Below the pieces are notes generated by a model. It was not told the origin of the DNA. It worked only from the letters and a program-made list of their open reading frames with translations, and searched no databases. Shown in pieces: positions 1 to 8,990 of a DNA stretch of 64,000 nucleotides. This DNA is from Corythucha ciliata (Eukaryota; Arthropoda; Insecta; Hemiptera; Tingidae), in contig CM075941.1 of the NCBI GenBank assembly GCA_038030265.1, positions 3,410,001 through 3,474,000 on the forward strand, read 5' to 3'. Position 1 is the stretch's first letter. The number at the start of each line of letters is the position of its first letter. The position numbers and the translations under genes were made by a program.

Positions 1-690
1 ACATCGCTGAATTTGAACGAGGAAAAACTTGTAGGCTGCGAAAAAGACACGACGTGGCAAATTTCATCCTCAAACGAACGCGAGATTTATACGTTGAAAT
101 CGATGGAAGTCAACTGCAGCTGTGACCTTCGGTGCGTTGAATGTAAGTCGTGCATCCATTCATTCATTTGCTCGTGCCCCGATTCGGCCATCAAATTCAA
201 TATGTGCAAGCATATACATTTGCTTTGCCGGAAACTTGAGCGCGCCGTTGACGACACATGCTGCGGAGTCGAAGAGGACTCAACTCAAATCTTGATTTTG
301 GACGAAAACCATAAAAAAGATGCTCAACAGATCCTCATTGACCAGATGAAAAAAACACCGTCACGTTCTGAAGTGGATGTCTCCAACGAACGAGAACGAG
401 AAAATCTTCGCCGATGGTTCGACGAAATTTTGACAGACGCGGATCGACCAGAGGACTTCAAATTGATCCGAAACAATTTGAAGTCTCTGCAGCCTACAAT
501 GCGAGCGCAGAAAATGAATTCGACGTTGCCGGAGAAAGGTGTGACGTCGAGGAAGAGGCAAAAATTTGAACCTCAAAGGAAGTTCAATGCAAAAACTCCA
601 AGAAAAGAAAACTCGTCCAAGGCAGGGATTTCAAAACCAACGCTTGAACAACGCGAGCGTATTGCTGTAGATTTATTGATCGATTCCTGA
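1..690 (+). CDS. C-terminal part of a SWIM zinc-finger (MULE-transposase-like) protein, runs in from left edge
   Basis: The frame is open from base 1 to a TGA at 688-690, so this is the tail of a larger protein that begins outside the window. Around codons 34-75 it has closely spaced Cys pairs followed by CSCPDSAIKFNMCKH, which fits the SWIM pattern CxC...CxH found downstream of MULE-type transposase cores and in ZSWIM proteins. The remaining ~140 residues are charged (Lys, Arg, Glu rich) and have no motif I recognise. An ATTAAA lies about 10 bases after the stop. The SWIM motif is seen directly; the transposase assignment is inference from the family, because the catalytic core is not present. 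Confidence 0.6.
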   Translation, partial: TSLNLNEEKLVGCEKDTTWQISSSNEREIYTLKSMEVNCSCDLRCVECKSCIHSFICSCPDSAIKFNMCKHIHLLCRKLERAVDDTCCGVEEDSTQILILDENHKKDAQQILIDQMKKTPSRSEVDVSNERERENLRRWFDEILTDADRPEDFKLIRNNLKSLQPTMRAQKMNSTLPEKGVTSRKRQKFEPQRKFNAKTPRKENSSKAGISKPTLEQRERIAVDLLIDS

Positions 691-931
691 AACTTTGTTA
701 TTAAAATGTTTTTGATTCGCGGTTGAATGAGATTTTCGGTTATTATTTTATGTGTAAGAAGCCTCTGACCGGTCAGTCAATTTGATTAAGGCCAAGTTTA
801 CACTGTCCGCTTTTTCTCTTCCGTTGCGTTGCGTTTGCTTGAAAAAGAGCGAAGCCTTGCCTTCCGTTTCTTAGCAATTATTTTTTTCAATTTTTTTTTT
901 CTAATTTTTTCAATTCTTACATTGGCGTCTA

Positions 932-1656
932 AAGGGGCCCACACACGGTCAAACATGCTTGACAAGCATGGTTTTATTAGTTTCGCTTGTCAAGCATGTT
1001 TGACGTTTGATGCCGCACCCACACGGTCGAACTTGTCGTCAAGCTTCAACTTCAAACGAGCGCCTAAGCTTCAGCAGTGGTCAGTGTTCATATGTTTAGT
1101 ATGGATATTAACCATTTGAGTAATTTGTATTGCCTTATCAGGGCCAAAGCCGCAAAAAAAAGCCCACAGGAAGAAGAAAAGGTCTATGTGGACCAAACAA
1201 TGGCTCAAGAAAAGAGGTACTTTTGGCCACGCAAACCTCTTGGAAGAGCTGAGAAGTGCTCGGAGATTTTTTATACATATATTCATTTTTCTTATCGTCT
1301 ATCTTATACACGTGAAGTGTGCAAGTATGCTCCATGTTTCCAGGAAAGTATGTCCTTTCCTCATGAAACATCCAGTATTTAGTCAAAGGATTATTATGAA
1401 AAACCAATTTTTTCATTCACATAAAAATCACCCCAATACCCTTTTTTCTTTATGGTTTGAAGGTTTGATGGTTTGAAACACACAAACACGATCAAACATG
1501 TTTGTCAAACCAAATGTCTGAGAGCAAATTTTCTGGCAGTGACTGAAAACCGTCAAACGTGATGTCAAACCTTCAAACATGACCCCACACACGATCAAAT
1601 CTGCTTGTCAAGCGAGGTTGGCTTGTCAAGCATGTTTGACCGTGTGTGGGCCCCTT
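932..1656. mobile_element. Harbinger-like MITE with 36-bp perfect terminal inverted repeats
   Basis: Bases 932-967 are the exact reverse complement of 1621-1656. If the element proper starts at AGGGGCCCACACACGGTC, it is flanked on both sides by TAA, a 3-bp target duplication typical of PIF/Harbinger elements. The termini contain nested shorter inverted repeats (copies of TGTCAAGCATGTTTGAC) and the interior repeats TCAAACATG-type motifs near 990-1030 and 1490-1620. Short reading frames inside show no homology I recognise, so the element is non-autonomous. The superfamily is inferred from the TSD length and TIR start only. Confidence 0.75.
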
Positions 1657-2477
1657 AAGCTTAGCTTCGAGCTAAACGAAACTTTAAACCCATGTGGTCG
1701 ACCCCAGCCAACACGATTGAGTCAAGCATGATAGTCCGTTTGACGATTGAGTCAAAGATGGTGTTTAATGCGAAGTTCGATTGACGGAAGTGGTTAAAGA
1801 GGGCACTTGAACGTCCAGCTTTTAGAAACAACAGGTTAAAGAACTAGGAAAAATCCTCTGGGCTTATGCAGTAAACAGAAATCATTCCGGGAGGGGCGAA
1901 TCCGACAATCCCTATGGTTGGGGGTGGAGCGGGTGAATCACATGAGGGGGGGGGGTTCAAACTCCACATTTGACAAAAAGAACACGTAGTCCTAAAAATA
2001 CATACCCTATGAGGATGATAATTATCCACATAATCACATAAACTATAATTTATTTTAAAGAACCATACTCAACCTGCTCAAGTTTCTTACCCCCCCCCCC
2101 GGAACGGTCATTTGTGAAAAACTCTACCTGTCATTCCCCAATTTTCATTTTCTCATACAATTCTGAAGAAATACCTATGTACCCCTGATCAGAGAGTCTA
2201 TAAAACGTCAGCATTTTATAGACTCAAAAAGCTGATTTCGAATTTTAAATAAATAAATAATAAGTATATAAGATAACCGACGAAAAAAATTGAGGGAGAT
2301 TCACCCTCAAGAAATAGTAGAACCTTTTCCCATTAATTTTCAGTTACCAGCTATTTCTATAAACAAGTGCCCAGTTATTTTTAATTTAATTAACTAGTTT
2401 TATGGTTCATTTCTTTAGTTTAATTATTTGTTGTCTTCCCAGAGTTTCTGATTTGAAATATATATATATATATATAT
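1657..2477. other. No gene seen; simple-sequence tracts
   Basis: AT-rich sequence with G and C runs near 1948-1956 and 2091-2100, and an (AT)n tract at about 2459-2477 next to the LINE that follows. No coding signal recognised. Confidence 0.6.
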
Positions 2478-3641
2478 TTCCAAGACTACAGTTGAACAAA
2501 GAACTTGAAGTAAATGCCGATAGAGAGCAGGACAGCGGATACCTTGAAAAGCGTGAAAAACGGCACCACATTCTGCTATCGCGAACGGCAAGTGTGAGTC
2601 CTTTTCTCCCATGGCTCCTCCCGGATTCCCAAATTAACCTCACTCTCCGTAAATTTTCCAAACACTCAGACGCCCCTCGTGTAATCCGCCAAGAATTCTT
2701 TCATATCCTAAACAAATATCAAGACTTTCAAACAATATATACCGATGGTTCCAAAACGTCGCAGGGAGTGGGTTGCGCATTTTATGCTCCGCCTACTACC
2801 TCCTCTGTCCACCCACTACCGCCAGCCTCATCCGTGTATACTGCAGAACTTTATGCTATCCTTTTCTCCCTTGACTTCATCTGCCATTGTCCATCTTCAA
2901 AATTTCTCATAATCACCGGACTCTTTTAGCTCCCTACAAGCACTTCAAAATAAATTTGACCCGGAACCCCTTTTGTCGAAAATTCACCAAAAAATCCTGG
3001 AGATTACTACACTGCATAAAAATATACATTTCCTTTGGATCCCGAGTCACATCGGGATCCCAGGAAATGAACACGTTGACTCCCAAGCCAAGCTAGCTAC
3101 TTCTCTTCTACCTGTCACTCCTGTACCACTCCCATTTCGTGATGAAAAACACAAACTAAAAACCATCCTTTGGAATAAATGGCAAGACTTATGAAACCAA
3201 AAAGCGTCACAGCTACAATCAATTCATTCCAGAGTTCACGATATAAAAAATTTAAATATTCCACACTACACTCGTAAAGACCAAATTAAAATTCTGCGCC
3301 TCAAGACAGGTCACACCCGCATAACTCACAGTCATTTCCTTACTAACCGAGACAGACCTCAATGTCAGACCTGCCAAACCCCCTTAAGTATTTCTCATAT
3401 CATACTAGATTGTCCAATGTACCGAACACAAAGAACATCCCACAATTTGAAAAACACGTTACCCGAGATATTCCAAATGGCTAACCTAGACGACCTCCTA
3501 AACTTTATGAAAAACATTCGACTGTACGTCGAAATTTAACTAGCGTGGTATCTAATTAACTGTAATAGCGGGCTAATGACCTAGCAGTCGATGCCCCTTT
3601 TAAAAAAATAAAAAAAATAAAATAAAATAAAAAAATAAACA
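2478..3641 (+). mobile_element. 5'-truncated I-type non-LTR retrotransposon with RNase H
   Basis: Only the 3' third of the element is present: RNase H, a C-terminal Cys/His finger, a short 3' UTR and an A-rich (TAAA)n-like tail at 3603-3641. RNase H downstream of reverse transcriptase is known in I, R1 and LOA-clade LINEs. The endonuclease and reverse transcriptase are absent, so the truncation is at the 5' side as expected for LINE insertion. The truncation point abuts an (AT)n tract. Confidence 0.8.
2500..3537 (+). pseudogene. LINE RNase H and C-terminal zinc-finger region, frameshifted
   Basis: The first frame contains YTDGSKTSQGVG and AELYAILFSLD, the first Asp and the Glu of RNase H. 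An extra G near 2919 breaks the third catalytic motif (ITDS reads ITGL and hits a stop); the reading resumes one frame away with WIPSHIGIPGNEHVDSQAK, the His/Asp part of the RNase H fold. A stop at 3192-3194 follows, then a third stretch carries CQTCQTPLSISHIILDCP, the C-terminal CCHC-like finger of I/R1-type elements, ending at TAA about 3537. Function was DNA/RNA hybrid removal during reverse transcription; this copy is dead. Confidence 0.8.
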
Positions 3642-3837
3642 AGAAAACTTCCGTGGCCGTATCAAAAACGGGAACATGGAAGTATCGTGTGGTCCTCCAC
3701 ACAATCCCTGAATCAATCACGCAGTCTTCATTCCTCAAACACCACAATTTTTAATCACAATTTAGCAATTTTATCAATTTATAGGCTTAAAATTAATCTT
3801 TCTCTTATTTCGACACTTAATTCGAGAATTCATTATG

Positions 3838-3962
3838 TTTCTCAATTTTAGCAGCGAGGTAGCGTTCCCAACCCGTGCATTACCTACCGAGTGTTGTCAA
3901 TTTTTGCCAAGTATTGGCGTTTGACTCAATTTGACTCAATCAAGTTTTACTCAATCAAGCTG
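3838..3962 (+). repeat. Left part of dispersed repeat R8, interrupted by the CACTG element
   Basis: This stretch aligns with 40573-40683 (shared GGTAGC.TT.CCAACCCGTG, then CAATTTTTGCCAAG.ATTGGCGTTTGACTCAATTT in pieces). The alignment continues in the second copy exactly where the CACTG element begins here and picks up again at 8207. Extra ACTCAATCAAG repeats lie just before the insertion. Confidence 0.8.
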
Positions 3963-3980
3963 CACTGGGAAAAAGAGTCG
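3963..3980 (+). repeat. Left terminal inverted repeat of the CACTG element
   Basis: CACTGGGAAAAAGAG matches the reverse complement of the right end apart from extra A residues in the homopolymer. Copies of CGGTTGAAACAGT start within 30 bp inside it. Confidence 0.8.
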
Positions 3981-4222
3981 GTTCCGGAACTCGGTTGAAA
4001 CAGTATTCTCGGTTGAAACAGTAGTTTCAACCGTTAAACTTAACCGTGGAAAATAAACGTCATTCTGTTAAAGACGGCTCCAACAGTTATTTGTTCGGTT
4101 AAGAGTGCAAACAACCGTCAAAAAGACTCTTTTACCGTGTATTCAACAGACTTTTCTACACTTTCACGTGCTTAACCGTACAAACAAAGTCGGTTGAGCT
4201 GAAAACTTGTCGCCCAGCCGGT

Positions 4223-5226
4223 ATGAATAACGGTAAAACCGAGGTGAATGACCGTGTAACCGAGTTCAATAACAGTAAAACCGAGTTGAATGACGGTAAA
4301 ACAGAATTCAATGACGGTGAAATCGAGCTGAATGACGGTAAAACCGAGTTGAACGACCGTATTACCGACCTGAATGAAGGTAAAACAGAGTTGGAAGACG
4401 GTAAAACCGAGTTGAATGACGGTAAAACCGAGTTGAATGACGGTGAAATCAAGTTGGAATGATGGAGAAACCGAGTTGAATGACAGTGAAACCGAGTTGA
4501 GCGACCATGTTACCGTGTTGAATGACGGTGAAACCGAGCGAAGTGACGGTAAAGCAGAATTCAATGACGGTGAAATCGAGCTGAATGACGGTAAAACCGA
4601 GTTGAACGACCGTATTACCGACCTGAATGAAGGTAAAACACAGTTGGAAGACGGTAAACCCGAGTTGAATGACGGTAAAACCGAGTTGAATGACGGTGAA
4701 TTCAAGTTGGAATGATGGAGAAACCGAGTTGAGCGACCATGTTACCGTGTTGAATGACGGTAAAACCGAGCGAAGTGACGGTAAAGCAGAATTCAATGAC
4801 GGTGAAATCGAGCTGAATGACGGTAAAACCGAGTTGAACGACCGTATTACCGACCTGAATGAAGGTAAAATAGAGTTGGACGACGGAAAACCGAGTTGAA
4901 TGACGGTGAAGTCAAGTTGGAATGTTGGAGAAACCGAGTTGAGCGACAATGTTACCGAGTTGAATGACGGTAAAGCCGAGTTGAACGGTCGTGTTACCGA
5001 GATGAATGACGGTAAAACCGAGCGAGGTGACGGTAAAGCAGAATTCAATGACGGTGAAGTCGAGTGGAATGACGGTGAAACCGAGTTGAGCGACCATGTC
5101 ACCGAGTTGAATGACGGTAAAGCCGAGTTGAACGGTCGTGTTACCGAGATGAATGACAGTAAAACCGAGCGTAGTGACGGTAAAGCAGAATTCTATGATG
5201 GTGACATAGAGTTGAATATGGCGATG
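4223..5226 (+). repeat. Minisatellite of 21-bp units encoding a seven-residue repeat
   Basis: About 48 diverged copies of a 21-bp unit with core GACGGTAAAACCGAG. Units group into a higher-order repeat: the marker TTGGAATGATGGAG recurs at 4454, 4707 and (one substitution) 4917, spacings of 253 and 210 bp. Because 21 is a multiple of 3, the plus strand reads as heptads of the type N-D-G-K-T-E-L and the minus strand as heptads of S-F-N-S-V-L-P type; both are open for 60-217 codons. Frame breaks fall at the 22-bp variant units. Open frames on both strands are expected from the periodicity alone, so I do not call a protein. Confidence 0.9.
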
Positions 5227-5957
5227 TAACAGAGTTTAATGACGGCGTTACTGTAAAGCAGAGTTGAATGACGGTGAACCCAGCTCCATGGCCACTAATA
5301 TAAAATGTACTGACGTTGTACTGTGTAGGCGGACGATAAAACCGATGAAACGAAATTTTCATTTTCTAAAACTTCCGGATCTTGCAACTTTCGCAAATTG
5401 CCCTGGGTCCCAGGTCACAATCAAAGAAAGCGGGATATTTTTCGATGAAGAACACACACACAAAATGTAAATCGAATCAAACTCAATGCTCCCATCGGTA
5501 GCCTAGTATTTATTTGTATTTAATGAAAGCATTCAGATACATATAGATATAACATTACCCAAGAGGTCCCCTCCTCCATTTCATCATCCTATAAAACTCT
5601 CCTGTTCTGGCAGTCTTAGACAAGCAGTTTTTAACCGACTTCACGCACTCGTAACTAGATGCAACAACTAAGTAGACGGTTCACTAAGGCAACCCTTAAC
5701 CGTCAAAATTCTGTTGATTCAGGGTGCTCTTTCGGTTGAAGCACTCCCTCTCTTTGTTTTTAGAGGCATCTGCAGAAAACGCGCAAAGTCTGTCTTCCTC
5801 ACTGCTCCCAGTAACTTCGCACTTCTCATTATTTAGTCCTCGCCTGCTGAAGTTGTTTCAGTCACTGTAGTCAGTGAAAGAGTTTTTTTTGTTTTTGTTT
5901 TTTTTTTTTTCGTGAAGTGATTTGAGTCGTGTTGAAACAAGAACTTGTGACTCCGAC
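5227..5957 (+). other. Unique spacer in the CACTG element with a possible promoter for the SAM-like exon
   Basis: Between the two minisatellite blocks the DNA is mostly non-repetitive with scattered CGGTT/AACCG motifs near 5673-5745. The stretch just upstream of the ATG at 5958 contains TTTCAGTCACTGTAGTCAGT (about 5848-5873), which resembles an arthropod initiator (TCAGT) context, and then a T-rich tract. This looks like a 5' leader of a gene; the promoter call is a guess from composition. Confidence 0.35.
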
Positions 5958-6020
5958 ATGGATGAAGATGTTAAAACTCTTTTGCAAGAGTGGAAGCTGA
6001 ACGACTACACGATTGAATGA
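5958..6020 (+). CDS. Short SAM-domain-like first exon fragment, fused to minisatellite
   Basis: ATG at 5958 opens 20 codons: MDEDVKTLLQEWKLNDYTIE, then TGA created exactly where the second minisatellite block starts. The pattern V-x-x-L-L-x-x-W-x-L-x-x-Y is that of the first helix of SAM domains, which commonly sit at the extreme N-terminus. The rest of the domain is missing. It could be a captured host first exon or the remnant of the transposon's own accessory gene. Only the pattern is seen; identity is inferred from a short stretch, so confidence is low. Confidence 0.35.
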   Translation: MDEDVKTLLQEWKLNDYTIE

Positions 6021-6230
6021 CGGTGAAACCGAGTTGAGCGACCATGTTACCGAGTTGAATGACGGTAAAGCCGAGTTGAGCGGTCGTGTTACCGAGATGA
6101 ATGACGGTAAAACCGAGCGAAGTGACGGTAAAGCAGAATTCAATGACGGTGAAGTCGAGTTGAATGACGGTAAACCCGAGCGAAGTGACGGTAAATCAGA
6201 ATTCAGTGACGGTGAATTGAAATGACAGTG
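6007..6230 (+). repeat. Second block of the 21-bp minisatellite
   Basis: About ten units of the same 21-bp repeat as 4223-5226, including the variants ending in GCGACCATGTTACCGAG and AGCGAAGTGACGGTAAAG. It directly follows the SAM-like exon, suggesting the array was interrupted by, or transposed next to, the unique segment. Confidence 0.85.
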
Positions 6231-6611
6231 GTGAATTTTCTACTTATTGTTTTGTACTATGTTTGAATATATTTCGTGTTTCTTCTTTCACGACTTCTTC
6301 GCATGTGAAATAAAATTTATGTTCATCCCATTTCCAATTTTAATCTTTTTTGACCAATAACAGAATTTCAGAACACTCACTTTCACGGTAACTCAAATTT
6401 TTTTTTTAGCGTCTCAAACGGGCCACAAGAAAGGCTGAACCGAGCGTCGAGAGAAATCAGGATTTGAAATGGAAATTTAATTTGCGGTTTACCTCTGACG
6501 CTCGGCTGAACCATTTTTTGCGGCAAATTTGGCCGTAAAGAATCAGTAAGGCTAACCGTGAAAAGTGGAAGCACGTACCGAGAAATTCGGTGACAAATTA
6601 CCGTTTGTACC

Positions 6612-6840
6612 ACAGTAGAAACGGTATATTCTACCGTATGCCGACGGTAGTATATACCGTTATTTCACGGTTGACACCAGACTCAAGACGGTACCTCTTA
6701 ACCGTGGTGAGACACCTGTTTTAACTGTGATATAACGGTATATTCGACCGTATGCCAACGGTAGCATGTACCGTTATGTCACGGTTGACACCAGACTCAA
6801 GACGGTGTTTCTCAACCGAGTAGAGATATCTGTTTTACTG
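6612..6840 (+). repeat. Tandem duplication of about 115 bp rich in ACCGT motifs
   Basis: Two adjacent units share ACGGTTGACACCAGACTC followed by AAGACGGT and the flanking AACGGTATATTC.ACCGTATGCC.ACGGTAG motif. It is part of the dense subterminal motif region that extends to the right end of the CACTG element. Confidence 0.8.
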
Positions 6841-7190
6841 TAGAGTAACCGTTGATGCAACCGTCATGACAGTAGAATTTTACGGTTTTTTTCTGCTGAT
6901 GCTACCGTATAATATCCAAAATTCGGTTCGCCACTACCGTAAACACACTGTTGGACTAACCGCCTGACACGGCTGTGATTACCGAGTATACGGTCAGCTT
7001 TCACCGATGTTAGACAGTTGCTGTAACTTATAAGGGAGTTGTGGATCGGAAGAATCTTCCGTAAAGTAACGGTTAGAGTTAACCGTCTAGTGACGGTTCA
7101 TTCAACAGATATGTCTCAACTGACTGGGATCATGTGTTTAACTGTGTTTGTGGCTTGACCGTCAGACTCGGTTGCAAACATTTTACCGAC

Positions 7191-7204
7191 AATATGCGCT
7201 AACC
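7191..7204 (+). repeat. Target-site duplication, left copy (AATATGCGCTAACC)
   Basis: Identical 14-bp copy at 8064-8077; the two bracket the R1-like LINE fragment. Removing 7205-8077 restores continuous subterminal motif sequence ...CTAACCGAG.... Confidence 0.9.
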
Positions 7205-8063
7205 AGGATTGTGCCTTCTTCCCGCCCTGGCTTGATGCCTTGAGTGGCACATGACCAGGATAAAGCCTGACATGACGGCCGGGAAGTGACCCTACACGTG
7301 CAAGTCCTGGTTATCTCCACCCCACTCCCCGTCAGCCGTGCCAGTTGGTCAAAACTGACACGTTACCGGTGTGGACCGCTTGGCGGTGGGGAGTTTACAG
7401 GTGTAATGTGGGATGGAGAGTGATACCCGTGATGTTCGGATGGTGGGAGCACCGGCCCCTGGAGCGCTGTGGTTTCGCTGACTGGAAGGTTCGTCGTTCA
7501 TTGGGAGCCGGTACTTTGGGTATCCGACCTTTGTGCTAGTGTGAGGCCGAGCGTGTCAGGGGATGCATAATGGGGACCAGTGCCTCGGCGGTGGATCCAT
7601 GCATTGGCGAAGGCCAAGAAGCGGGTTGCGGAGGTTTTCGAGGCGACGAGCTGGCTGGGAACTGATGGAATTCGCCATTTGGTGCGGAGGTCGCTGAGGA
7701 TCGGGCACTCGAAAACCACGTGTTCCGCGGTCTCGGTCTCGCCGCCGCATGGACATTGAGGGCTGCCTCGGCGGCGGTGGAAGTAGAGCTTTCCGTTAAA
7801 TGTTCCATGACCCGATAGCAGTTGGACAGCGGGATAACTGAGAAAGCTCCACTTCCACCTGAGGCGTTCCGCGATGTTGGGGACGATGGCGTGCGTGTGG
7901 CGCCCTGTTGGCGCAGTATCCCATTCAAGTTGCCACTGGGATATCGCTGCATCGCGGCATGCTGCGGCAAAGGCACTGTGGTCCAAGTCCGGGGGGATGA
8001 GGGCTAGCCATGGTGGTAATGGCTGGTCGATTCCCAGTAAGCGCGCGCGTGTTGCTGCCCGAA
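7205..8063 (-). mobile_element. R1-like LINE, 5'-truncated, nested in the CACTG element
   Basis: The insert is flanked by a perfect 14-bp duplication. It is GC-rich, in sharp contrast to its surroundings. In minus orientation the 3' end at 7205 carries no poly-A tail, which is common in R1-clade elements, and the 5' truncation is at about 8063. It post-dates the CACTG element. Confidence 0.9.
7498..8063 (-). pseudogene. R1-like LINE ORF2 C-terminus with Cys/His finger
   Basis: About 190 codons of the region downstream of reverse transcriptase. It contains LSGHGTFNGKLYFHRRR followed by CPCGGETETAEHVVFECP, the CxC...H....C finger typical of R1/LOA-type C-termini, and then W-rich sequence before a TGA. 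The frame is open throughout but lacks all catalytic domains. The related elements at 15.7 kb and 48.2 kb have the same GHGSF..KLWLFRRRDS-CPCG layout, so the three belong to related R1-type families. Confidence 0.85.
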
Positions 8064-8187
8064 AATATGCGCTAACCGAGTCAAGACGTGCATTCAACCG
8101 TATCAAGCTTGTCGGTTGACATTACAGACTCGTGACGGTTGCAAACATTTTACCGAGATTTCTCGGTTAAAATTAACCGAGAAAGTG

Positions 8188-8206
8188 CCTCTTTTTTTTC
8201 CCAGTG
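8188..8206 (-). repeat. Right terminal inverted repeat of the CACTG element
   Basis: Reverse complement reads CACTGGGAAAAAAAAGAG; immediately inside lie CGGTTAA/TTAACCG palindromic motifs (8161-8182). Confidence 0.8.
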
Positions 8207-8990
8207 TGCAGATTACCAATTCTTCCAGTTTTAACAGAGAATTAGCACTTTTCCCCAATTTGAACAGATAGAATTAAAGTTTTTCTTAACTTTAGCTGCG
8301 CTAATTGGCGATTTTTTCAATTTTTGCCGCGAATTTAGTGATTTTCTTCATTTTGTATCCGCGTATTAACGTTTTTCCACAACTTTATATCTGCAAGTTG
8401 CAAATTAGTGCTTTTCCCCAATTCCAGCTGTGAAATAGCGTTTTGTGCTAATTTTGCGGCCATTCAGCATCCTATTCCCTTTTTCATACGCGAATGGTCG
8501 ATTTTACGCCATTTCAGTTGTGAATTTGCCATTTTTGTCCAGTTTTAACCTGAAAATCGTCTTTCATTTGTCAATATTATAGCGTGTTTTCTCAACTTTA
8601 ACCGCGGGGGTTCACCCAAATGCAAGACTTTTGCGTTGGTTTTCCACAATTTATTCGTAGAATGTCCTCCGTGTACCTCGAATCAGCGATTTTTTCTTAA
8701 TTTTAGTCTGGAAGTTGCATCGCGAGAACACGAATCAGCGCTTTTTAGCCGCTATAGCCACGAATATTACCGATTTTTGTCTGATAGAGGGTACGGAGTG
8801 ACCCCCCCCCTCCCTTCAGTACCTCGGTACACTACTGCGTTGGGTCTCAAGTCCAAGGAAAAGGCTGGACGTACTCGGACCTTTTTGGGCTGCTTTAAGT
8901 CCAGAAAATCTGCTAAGCCTAACTTCAACGTGAAACGCTCATTTTTTGAGATTTTATGGGGCTCTTCGTTATGGTATCGTTCTACTTGCT
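8207..8990 (+). repeat. Right part of dispersed repeat R8 (satellite-like, plus a conserved 200-bp block)
   Basis: Aligns with 40682-41440 along its length at roughly 90 percent identity by eye. The first 430 bp are diverged ~30-bp units around GCGAATTAGCG/TTTTCTCAATTTTAGC. The last ~220 bp (8752-8977) form a well conserved block that is open in the same frame in both copies (CFKSRKSAKPNFNV), but the upstream frames differ and one copy has a stop where the other reads on, so I treat it as non-coding. Confidence 0.8.

Larger units (their letters stand above)
3963..8206. mobile_element. CACTG-ended (CACTA/EnSpm-like) non-autonomous DNA transposon, 4.24 kb with a nested LINE
   Basis: The ends are CACTGGGAAAAAGAG and, reverse-complemented, CACTGGGAAAAAAAAGAG. 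TG flanks both ends (3961-3962 and 8207-8208); the related copy at 40.6 kb has a single TG at 40682-40683 where the element should be, giving a direct empty site and a 2-bp target duplication. CACT(A/G) termini, 2-3-bp duplications and arrays of short subterminal motifs are known for CACTA elements. Here CGGTT/AACCG and ACGGT/ACCGT motifs fill about 250 bp at the left and about 1.6 kb at the right. Inside are a 21-bp-unit minisatellite, a short SAM-like exon and a later R1-like LINE insertion. No DDE transposase was seen, so it depends on another copy for movement. The superfamily assignment is inference. Confidence 0.75.

Noticed and set aside
13..690. Host zinc-finger gene rather than transposon
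   Set aside because: Cannot be excluded, but the SWIM pattern after an unseen upstream part and the transposon-rich surroundings favour a transposase tail.
829..1476. Several 90-100-codon frames in and around the Harbinger-like MITE
   Set aside because: Composition follows the AT-rich repeat; no recognisable domain and the frames overlap on both strands.
4223..5226. CRISPR-like array of repeats and spacers
   Set aside because: Units are contiguous diverged tandem repeats with no unique spacers, and the DNA is eukaryotic.
4156..5362. Long open frames on both strands across the minisatellite as real proteins
   Set aside because: A 21-bp repeat without stops gives open frames automatically, and units drift at all codon positions.
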